Shown here in pieces: positions 44,175-52,200 of a stretch of 56,133 nucleotides of DNA. The translations under genes were made by a program, and so were the position numbers. How positions within the stretch are numbered: position 1 is the stretch's first letter; every line of letters starts with the position of its first letter. The DNA comes from Myroides sp. N17-2 (GTDB lineage: Bacteria > Bacteroidota > Bacteroidia > Flavobacteriales > Flavobacteriaceae), in assembly GCF_002286775.1 (NCBI RefSeq), contig NZ_NSGJ01000034.1:1-56133 (forward strand). The letters run 5' to 3'. The notes under the pieces are model-generated. The model ran no database searches and was not told the origin of the DNA. It saw only the letters and a program-made list of their open reading frames with translations.

Positions 44175-45764
44175 TTATTTTATGCCATAATATCTTAATA
44201 TATAAGATACTCCTTGGTGATAAATGCCTTCTTCTAAAATTACTTGTGTTTCATAAGATTCTCTCATAGATAAGTCTTTGAAAGTTTCTTTCATTTGATC
44301 ATAATTATAAAGCTCTGATGCTTCTCTTGATCCTCCTGCAAATGGGTTTTCTTGATTATACTTGGTTTGTTTTTTACTGAATCCCTCAAAGATTAATCTT
44401 CCTCCTGGTTTTAGATATTTAACCAGTTCACTGTGTTCTAAAGGAGTGTAAATTAAAGCTACTACATCAAAAGAAGCTAACTCATAAGTAAGTTCTTTCA
44501 TATTTTTTAATTCATAGTTTAGCTTCACTCCTGTTTGCTGTGCAAGTTTTAAAACCTTTGTTTTTCCGTAAGAGCTAATATCAAAACAATATACCTCCCA
44601 TCCTTTACTAGCGGCGTAAACAGCGTTTCTTCCTTCTCCTTCACCTGCTAACAGAATTTTGCCAGGAATCAAACTATCAATCTTATCTTTAAAGTAACTA
44701 TTAGGAAGAATGCCATAGGCATATTCTTCTTCTTGGTACATCTTGTCAAAAATACTAAGCTTATCTTCTGGCTCTTGGTACTCCTCTAGCGCTAAAATAT
44801 TTGTATTAGTTTCAACACAATATATGTCGTGTTTAATCAATCTATTGTTTAGGAATCGTTCTGTATCAATAGCAGCCATACAGCCACTACCTGCTGCTGT
44901 AATAGCTTGTCTATACTTAGTGTCCTGAACATCTCCACAGGCAAAGATGCCTGGAACATTAGTTTCAGTTGATCCTGCAATAGTTTTGATATAACCTACT
45001 TCATCTGTATTGACCAAAGAGGTAAATACTTCCGTATTAGGAGAATGACCAATGGCAATGAAAATACCATCTACATTAACTTGTCTTTGGATATTAGATT
45101 GGTTGTTAAACACTACTGCCCCTTCAACGAAATGTTCATTTCCGATAACTTCTAATAGTTCTGTATTGTAATGAATTTCTACATTATCATAACCCTGCAA
45201 GTGCTCTTGTATAATAGCTGATGCTCTAAAGTGATCCTTTCTAACTAATAGATGTACTTTGCTAGCTAAATTAGCCAAGAACATAGCTTCTTCTAATGCT
45301 GTATCTCCTCCTCCAACTACAATTACTTCTTTTCCTTTGTAAAAGTATCCATCACAAGTAGCACACGCTGATACTCCCATTCCTAAATACTTTTGTTCAT
45401 TGGGAATACCTAAATACTTAGCTGAGGCTCCTGTAGCAATAATAACGCTATCACTTAAGTAAATTGCTCCATCACTTGCCGTTAGTTTAAAAGGTCTATC
45501 AAAAGCATCTACTGACACAATCATTTGATATTTTACCTCTGTTCCAAAGCGCAAAGCCTGTTGCAGCATATCATTGACAAGATCTGTTCCCTGTATTCCA
45601 TTTGGAAAGCCAGGGTAATTGTCCACATCAGTTGTTTGAGTTAATTGTCCTCCTTGTAAGATACCCGAAAAAAGTACTGGTTTTCGTCCATAACGAGCAG
45701 CATATATTGCAGCAGTATAACCTGCGGGACCAGACCCTATAATGATACATTCATGTTTTTCCAT
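44175..45764 (-). CDS. Thioredoxin reductase fused to a TehB-like SAM methyltransferase
   Basis: 529 residues. Residues 1-310 are a complete thioredoxin reductase: FAD motif GSGPAG (10-15), redox-active CATC (134-137), NADPH motif GGGDTALEEA (151-160) and second FAD motif FACGDV (274-279). After a short linker, residues ~335-529 form a class I methyltransferase with KMYQEEEYAYG, motif I GEGEGRN (374-380) and LKPGGRLIFEGFSKK. The latter is related to the stand-alone enzyme at 27711. There is no stop or frame change between the halves. It lies on the mobile element after the thioredoxin/flavoprotein operon, separated by a terminator. An activity coupling thiol reduction with methylation of a thiol or metalloid is conceivable but unproven. 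Confidence 0.85.
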   Translation of the reverse strand: MEKHECIIIGSGPAGYTAAIYAARYGRKPVLFSGILQGGQLTQTTDVDNYPGFPNGIQGTDLVNDMLQQALRFGTEVKYQMIVSVDAFDRPFKLTASDGAIYLSDSVIIATGASAKYLGIPNEQKYLGMGVSACATCDGYFYKGKEVIVVGGGDTALEEAMFLANLASKVHLLVRKDHFRASAIIQEHLQGYDNVEIHYNTELLEVIGNEHFVEGAVVFNNQSNIQRQVNVDGIFIAIGHSPNTEVFTSLVNTDEVGYIKTIAGSTETNVPGIFACGDVQDTKYRQAITAAGSGCMAAIDTERFLNNRLIKHDIYCVETNTNILALEEYQEPEDKLSIFDKMYQEEEYAYGILPNSYFKDKIDSLIPGKILLAGEGEGRNAVYAASKGWEVYCFDISSYGKTKVLKLAQQTGVKLNYELKNMKELTYELASFDVVALIYTPLEHSELVKYLKPGGRLIFEGFSKKQTKYNQENPFAGGSREASELYNYDQMKETFKDLSMRESYETQVILEEGIYHQGVSYILRYYGIK

Positions 45765-45877
45765 TCTATTTGTAGATTTAATTTTACTGATTCAAAATTC
45801 AGAATTACTTTCTATCTCGTTCTTAAGCATATGGGATGAAAAATGGTACAAAACACAGATGCTTGTGTTTGTATAAA

Positions 45878-45912
45878 AAAAGCAAGTGATCTTGGCTAAA
45901 TCACTTGCTTTT
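45878..45912 (-). terminator. Terminator between the thioredoxin operon and the trxB fusion
   Basis: A perfect 12-bp stem (aaaagcaagtga/tcacttgctttt, 11-nt loop) followed on the minus strand by a T-run. It ends the transcript of the genes at 47020 and 45991, so the fusion gene must have its own promoter. Confidence 0.88.
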
Positions 45913-45990
45913 GAAATCTAATATAAATTGCAAACTTTAACCTTAATACTTAAATTTTAATAACTGAAATTATAAGATATCTTTAAAAGG

Positions 45991-47001
45991 TTAATTCATA
46001 AAGTCGTTTTGACACAACTGAGCATTTATTGACATACCTGTTGCTGATCCAGTGGCTACTGCTGTGGCAACAGATCGAAATGAACTTGTGTCGCCACAAC
46101 TATAGATTCCTTGGATTGTTGTTTCTTGTTTGGCGTTTATTTTAAGTAGTCCTTGCTCTGTTAATTCACAGCCTAACTTTTCTGGGATATCACAATGTTG
46201 CTTAGCAGGAGGTCTTGAATAGATAGCCTCTGTAAACAATGTTGTATTATCTTGAAAAATAATCTCAGATACTTTTCCATTTTGATGGTTAAGCTCTTTG
46301 ATCTGCTTCTGAATCACTTGGACTTTATTTTTGGCTAAAATGTTTTGTTGTTCTGTTTTAAATAAGGCAGTACCATTTGTCAGAATAGTTAACTTGTCTG
46401 TTAGATTAGAAACAAGCATTGCATAATGAAAAGCAACATCTCCATTGGCTAAAATAGTGGTGCTTTTGTGTCTTTCTTCATATCCATGACAATAGGGACA
46501 GTGCAAAATACTTTTCCCCCAACAAGCTTCATATCCTTTTATTGGTAACATCTCATCCTTCATTCCTGTAGCAAATAAGACATACTTAGAGGCGTAATTC
46601 TTATTTTGATCTGTTGTAACAGTAAAAGTTTGATTCTCTTGCTTCTCTACGCTATTTACTTTAGTTAAATGGAAAAACACAGTTTCATATTTTTCAACTT
46701 GCTCTTTTCCAAGTTTTCCAATCCCTCCTGGAGGATTTCCATCTTGTGTTAAGAAGTTATGTGAATGAGTGGCCATTCGATTACAAGGTTCATTGCTATC
46801 TAGTATTAAAACTCGGCGTAAAGAGCGCCCTAATGCTAATGCGGCTGATAATCCAGAATAACTACCTCCAACGATAATAACATCAAAAAGTTCTTGTTCG
46901 CTTTTTTCATCCAAACTAGCAAAAGACAACAGCGGATTAGCTAACAGCAATGCTGATGAAGCTAATGTACTTGTTTTTAAAAAATCCCTACGTGATACCA
47001 T
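45991..47001 (-). CDS. Tat-exported thioredoxin-reductase-like flavoprotein
   Basis: 336 residues. The N-terminus has a twin-arginine signal (SRRDFLKTS, then a hydrophobic stretch to LLSFAS). An FAD domain follows (VIIVGGSYSGLSAALALG at 41-58, and YSCGDTSSFRSVATAVATGSA near the end). The redox pair is CPYC at 168-171. The place of the NADPH motif (GxGxxA) reads ILANGDVAFHYAML and is degenerate. As Tat substrates are exported folded with cofactor, it probably works in the periplasm, where NADPH is absent; another electron source would be needed. The thioredoxin gene lies 18 nt upstream on the same strand (numbered from 47020). Confidence 0.8.
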   Translation of the reverse strand: MVSRRDFLKTSTLASSALLLANPLLSFASLDEKSEQELFDVIIVGGSYSGLSAALALGRSLRRVLILDSNEPCNRMATHSHNFLTQDGNPPGGIGKLGKEQVEKYETVFFHLTKVNSVEKQENQTFTVTTDQNKNYASKYVLFATGMKDEMLPIKGYEACWGKSILHCPYCHGYEERHKSTTILANGDVAFHYAMLVSNLTDKLTILTNGTALFKTEQQNILAKNKVQVIQKQIKELNHQNGKVSEIIFQDNTTLFTEAIYSRPPAKQHCDIPEKLGCELTEQGLLKINAKQETTIQGIYSCGDTSSFRSVATAVATGSATGMSINAQLCQNDFMN

Positions 47002-47019
47002 AACTTCTCTACATTTTAA

Positions 47020-47313
47020 TTACTTGATTAGTTCAGCTACAATATCCTTTACTGGCATAACACCTGTATGCTTCCATTTAACCTCTCCTGTTTGATTAAC
47101 TAATACCATAGTAGGAATTGCTCTTACAAAGAATTCAGCAGCGATAGCAGGATGTTCATCCACGTTAATGCGTTTTAATTCAACGTGTGTTGTAATATCA
47201 TTTATTGACTCATCAATCATTTTTGATAAAGTCTTACATGGACCACACCACTCTGCATAGAATTGCAATAAAACTGGCTTATCTGTTTCTTTTAAAATAT
47301 CTTTTATATTCAT
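47020..47313 (-). CDS. trxA: Thioredoxin
   Basis: 97 residues from MNIKDILK. An ATG at 47328 is possible, but the -7 box at 47341-47348 favours the downstream start. The active site is WCGPC (near residue 23-27) and the cis-Pro region is VRAIPTMVLV. It has no signal peptide, so it acts in the cytoplasm. It is slightly shorter at the N-terminus than E. coli TrxA. It is first in a two-gene operon with the Tat-type flavoprotein, and the thioredoxin reductase fusion downstream can be its reductant. Confidence 0.9.
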   Translation of the reverse strand: MNIKDILKETDKPVLLQFYAEWCGPCKTLSKMIDESINDITTHVELKRINVDEHPAIAAEFFVRAIPTMVLVNQTGEVKWKHTGVMPVKDIVAELIK

Positions 47314-47340
47314 GTTCTTATTTTTCATTTTTAATCTGGA

Positions 47341-47348
47341 CAAAACTA
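47341..47348 (-). promoter_or_regulatory. Probable -7 box of the thioredoxin operon
   Basis: TAGTTTTG on the minus strand fits TAnnTTTG and would start transcription just upstream of the ATG at 47313. No clear TTG is seen 19 nt before it, so the promoter may be weak or activated. Confidence 0.45.
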
Positions 47349-47440
47349 ACTAGACTATTAGAACATGATAATAGACGAATGGGAGATTAAACGGTACATA
47401 ACACATATATAGTAGAATTAAACGCAAATACCTCTTAATC

Positions 47441-48748
47441 TTAAAATCTTTTTCTACCTTTTCTCTTCTGTTTTTTCTTTATCTCAGATTCATACTCTTG
47501 ATAATTTACATTTTGATTAGCTGAAAATAAACTAACAAATGATGTAAACGCTACATCATTACCACTTAACGCTGATTCTACAAACTCAAACATAGGATGA
47601 ATCTCTTCAGTGGCTTGTGTAAATAAGGGTAAATCGCGTTTACTTTCATTCTTTTGTTCTTCTTGAAGCTCTTGCGGTTTAATTAAACCTTCAGATTCAG
47701 AAGTACTACTCCATTTCTGATTAAAAACATTAGCGGATAAGTTTTTACCTAAATCAGATCCTTTGTAAACGCTTTTTGAGTTGTGATCTATAAAAGTTAC
47801 GCCATAGATACGATTGTCTTTGTTTTGAAAGAGGACAACGTTTACTCCTTGATTGAGAAGCTCTTCTTTAAACTCTTGTAATGAGCTAGTACTGTTTATA
47901 GCTACTTCAATGGTTTGTTTTAAATTAGCCTTAGTTGGTAAGGTTTTTAATCTTTCTTTTGATGCTTTAAAATGCTTTTCTAATTCTTGGTAACTAGCCT
48001 CTCTACCAAAGAGTGATGCCTTAAAAGGATTACTAGTCTTCTCTCCTTTTTCGTTTAAAGCAAAATAAACTAAGCCTTGTTTTACTTGTCCATTATAAGT
48101 TGCCTCTACCTTTTCTGCTCTGATATTAAATAGGGATAATAAAGCGTTGTAACTTGTTAAGCTGTCATAATGATAGTACTTGGGTAAGTAGCGTATAACC
48201 GAGGCTATTTGAGTTTTTAGATTAAGCTTTGTGTAGTCAACTGGTTTAAATAGAGTTTGTTTAGATTCTTTGTGCGTCTGATTGACTGATGAAGTTAGAT
48301 TAAACTGCTTTTCAATTTCACGGCAAGCTTTCATTGATTTGAGATGATCGTATTTATCATCAATTTTCTTTCCTTGTAAATCTGTACAAACCGTTACGAT
48401 ATGGATATGTTCTCTTTCTATATCACTATGCTTATAGACAATATAAGGTTGGTTTTCATATCCCATCTGCTTCATATACTGCTTAGCTATTTCATTTAAC
48501 GCATCGTCTGTTAGTTTATCATTAGGGTTCGGATTCAAAGAAATGTGTCTTACAATCTTTTCAGTCTTGTTATTCACTATTAGATATGGTTCAAAGTGTC
48601 TATAGAGGGAATCAATGTAGTCTACAGAGTTATTCGGTTCAGGTAAATGATTCGTATCTATTACAGCTCCTTGTCCCTTGTCAACCTTTAACTGATTATA
48701 AGACAACACTCCTATTAGGTTACTTCCTTTTCCAATTTTAGCTATCAT
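47441..48748 (-). CDS. mobB: Relaxase/mobilisation nuclease (MobB-like)
   Basis: A 435-residue relaxase. The HUH-type metal-binding motif is in YKHSDIEREHIHIVTV (His107, His114, His116), and RHISLNPNP (67-75) is the preceding conserved block. YNQLKVDKGQG near the N-terminus fits the region with the nicking tyrosine. The C-terminal part after 300 is polar and low in motifs. It nicks the origin of transfer and pilots the strand. Its start overlaps the accessory gene by 4 nt. Confidence 0.88.
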   Translation of the reverse strand: MIAKIGKGSNLIGVLSYNQLKVDKGQGAVIDTNHLPEPNNSVDYIDSLYRHFEPYLIVNNKTEKIVRHISLNPNPNDKLTDDALNEIAKQYMKQMGYENQPYIVYKHSDIEREHIHIVTVCTDLQGKKIDDKYDHLKSMKACREIEKQFNLTSSVNQTHKESKQTLFKPVDYTKLNLKTQIASVIRYLPKYYHYDSLTSYNALLSLFNIRAEKVEATYNGQVKQGLVYFALNEKGEKTSNPFKASLFGREASYQELEKHFKASKERLKTLPTKANLKQTIEVAINSTSSLQEFKEELLNQGVNVVLFQNKDNRIYGVTFIDHNSKSVYKGSDLGKNLSANVFNQKWSSTSESEGLIKPQELQEEQKNESKRDLPLFTQATEEIHPMFEFVESALSGNDVAFTSFVSLFSANQNVNYQEYESEIKKKQKRKGRKRF

Positions 48749-49179
48749 ACCTTACCTTTTGAATTAAGATGTTTCTCTTCAAACTCCTTACTTAGCTTGA
48801 TAATATAGTAACACAGCTTAGTTAGATCTTTAGTGTACTCTTCAAGTCTTGAGATAGAACGCTTAGCTCTATCTTGAGAGAAGTACTGATTACATAGCTT
48901 TACAATCTGATTGTAGTTTACCCCTACTGCTTTAAATTGGTTAAAGAGCTTGGTTAGTAACGTATGGTACTGCAAAACACCTACATCTACTTTTACCGTT
49001 GTAATCTCTCTATCTAAAAGCAGAGAAACAAGAAAGTTTGCTTTGTTTGCCATCCCTGAGGAAGCAAACAAAGTAAGTAATCTCTGGTTTTCAGACTCAG
49101 TGAGTCTAAAAACGTGTCTGTGTTTTTTAGGATTAGATTTTTGCTTTCTTCCTCCTTTGTTTTTACTTGTGGTTTGCAT
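48745..49179 (-). CDS. mobA: Mobilisation accessory protein (MobA/MobC-like)
   Basis: 144 residues with a basic N-terminus (NKGGRKQKSNPKKHRHVFRL). A ribbon-helix-helix-like segment, RLTESENQRLLTLFASSGMA, and helical sequence with the relaxosome-type GVNYNQIVKLCNQ near 92-104 follow. It is the usual partner of Bacteroidetes relaxases and helps melt or bind oriT. It is translationally coupled to the relaxase gene (ATGA overlap). An inverted repeat lies directly upstream. Confidence 0.82.
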   Translation of the reverse strand: MQTTSKNKGGRKQKSNPKKHRHVFRLTESENQRLLTLFASSGMANKANFLVSLLLDREITTVKVDVGVLQYHTLLTKLFNQFKAVGVNYNQIVKLCNQYFSQDRAKRSISRLEEYTKDLTKLCYYIIKLSKEFEEKHLNSKGKV

Positions 49180-49183
49180 AGTG

Positions 49184-49211
49184 TCTTATTTTGGTTGATG
49201 TCAAAATAAGA
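49184..49211. promoter_or_regulatory. Inverted repeat before mobA, operator or oriT candidate
   Basis: tcttattttg at 49184-49193 and caaaataaga at 49202-49211 are exact reverse complements with an 8-nt spacer. They lie 5 nt upstream of the mobA start, within the short space that separates mobA from the large defence gene. Relaxosome proteins often bind such repeats. Confidence 0.5.
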
Positions 49212-49275
49212 AATACTTATATCGCTAAACTTCTAATGGTTGTTAAAGGTTATATTTGGAAATGAATGAATAATA

Positions 49276-52200
49276 TTAAAGTTCAATTATCTTAAGGCTT
49301 TCTATACGTTCATATACTTCATCGCGACTCATTCTGTCTTTTACAATAATTCCCTGTTTTATCATAACCATCAATTTCATTTCATAATCCTTACTAACAC
49401 TATTAATATACTCTCTATCAACCATTAAGTAATGATTATAAGGTATTGGCTCCTCAGAATAACAAGAGTCTTTAAAATTGACTAGAAAATCACTAAAATA
49501 AGCTATTTTTTTTCCTTTGTATTCATATTCAAGTCTACCGTTATTAACTACTAAATCTAATGTACTTGATAAGAAAGGGGATAATAATTTGATGTCATTA
49601 AATACTCTATAATATTGCCAAGTATTATTTAAAAATGATTTCATTGGAGATATTAAAGAAGTACATAGATTAGATTCACAATAACCATTAAATCTTAAGT
49701 TTTCTTCGAAATTAGGATTAATGTCATCACCTAAAACATACCATACTCCAGTGTTTTTAAGTTGTTTATAGACAATAGATAAATCAATCTTCTCTATAGT
49801 AGATCTATGCTGATTAGTCATAAAGACGATAGATTCTATTTCACAGTATGAATTAGAATTATAAAACTCCTTTGTGGTTGAATAATTTCCTTTAAAGTAC
49901 AAAGGTAATTGTGGATTATCACTTTTAATAAATTCAATTACTTTTTGTGTATAATCTTTAGAATTTACAAACTCTTTTGGTATTGTAATTTCTGGCCACC
50001 AACTTGGTTTTTCTCCCACATTAATATCCCATAATGATATATCTATCGGTAAGTTTTTTATTAGATAGTGATTTAAATCTGAAAAGTTGATACATTTTAC
50101 CTTATACAAATATTCTAATACCCCCATAAAAGTTGATTTCAAAATATCTCCGTATATAGTACACTTTCCTATCATAAACTGATATTTAGTTTGGCAGTAT
50201 CTACTTTCCTCATCACTTTCTTTTCCTATATTAAAACTATGACAATACTCTTGATATTGATTAAACCATATTGATAAAAAGTTATAGGAATCACCAATGA
50301 TATCTTGTATACCTGCTGCATAATGTAAATAATATGAAGGTATATTACTTTTTATTAACTCAATAAACTCTGCTTCTTTGGTGTTTATTCTAATATTAAT
50401 GGTTACATTACTGACCAATAACTTATATGATTCTACCTTTATAGATAATATTTCCGAAATTTTTGTAATAAGCAAATCCGTAGACATACTTTTAATTGTA
50501 ACTAAATTCCTTAAAACTGATTCATTCACATATTGAAACGAAAATGATTTTTTATTTTTTAAAGATTTCAATATAACCAATAAACCTTCACAGCTTCTAT
50601 TTTCTAACCCTTCATAGGATAAATATTCTATGAACAATTTATGATACTCTCCATGCTCATCATTTTCTAATAATTCAGATATACTTTCAACTGCTCTATA
50701 TCTAACAATTGGACTTATCCAAGTCAATCGAGATAATAATATATCAAACAAGTTTACCTCCTGTAAATCGTTTAAATATTCTGGTAAAACAAGATTAACA
50801 TTTGGAAATATATTTGTTAAAACTTCAATATAGGCAGTTGTTATTTGCTCTGCCTTATCTTGTTGATTTCTATCAAAATAAAACTGAATACTATTCGGAA
50901 TGGGAATACTATACTGTTTACCTCTACCATAGTATCTACCAGAATTTGTAACACTATGTTTATAAAATTCATCCACTCTTTGTGGAAAATCTAATAAAAC
51001 ATTTTTCCATCTTTTTTGAGCATATTCTAGTTTTCCAAAATAAGAAGCTCCCCATCCTCCACCATTAGCATGTGCCCAGCAAATACAATTAAAAGCAAAA
51101 TTATCATCATAATCAATTGCTAAAGAATAAACACTATCTAATAATTCTGATGATATATTTGAGAAATTATTTCCAATAATATCCTTTAACACAATAAATA
51201 ATAATTCTTCATCTGTTCCGTTTTCTAAATGTTTTTTTAACCAAGAGTTTAAGAATGAACAATTTGAGTAGGTTAAATAGCTTTCTGTAAAATCTGTATT
51301 AGAAAATATATAGTTTTTAATATCTATTGTTGATATAGAAATATAATCAGCCTCATCATCTTTATGAATATATGTTTCAGATTCTTCAGTAATCTCTACT
51401 AAACCAAACTTATTATTTAATTTATTAACTATTTCAGTAACTTCCTCATTCCCTTTCTTTTGAATCTCGATTAATGTTTGATAATGACTATTAATTGCTG
51501 TTTTTCCAATAGCCCTTGCAACAGGATCTCTATAATCTAACGAGTCTAAAATATTATCAAATAAACTATCTACATTCATATAATCTCTTACATTAAGATT
51601 ATACAGGTAAATATTAAAAAGTAAATTATGATCCACTTTGGGCAAAAGCTTGCAAAACTCATTCATAAAATGTCGAGTTTCATCACCAGAAGTCAACTTT
51701 TCAATATGAAAAACATAAGGAAATATCCTATTCAAATAGTATTTTCCAAAATTTGATCCTTCATTAATACATATTTCTATACTTTCTAGAATATCATATA
51801 ACAACATATATTTATGCCCACCATAAGATATCAAATTGCTTGTTGTAACATAGAGTAATTCTTCCGTTTTTTCTTTACTTAAAAAATTTGAACTTATCAG
51901 AGCTAATTTAACAACATACTCTGCATTCTCTTTAAATGGAATTAAATCATTCTTGATTTGCTTTAACTCATTTAAGACATAAATTTCTAAATCTTTTGTT
52001 ATTACTGTAATCCTATTACCATTTATAAGCTCAAATAATGAACCTTTATTATATTTTTCACAAGTACTTAAGAAAATCAAATCTTCGAAACTTAACTGAT
52101 ATATTAGTTCATTTTTCTGATTTAATATCTTTGATATCCATAAGACACAATCAATTAAGCATGGTAGTCCTATTCGCTGATAATCATATATATATCTATT

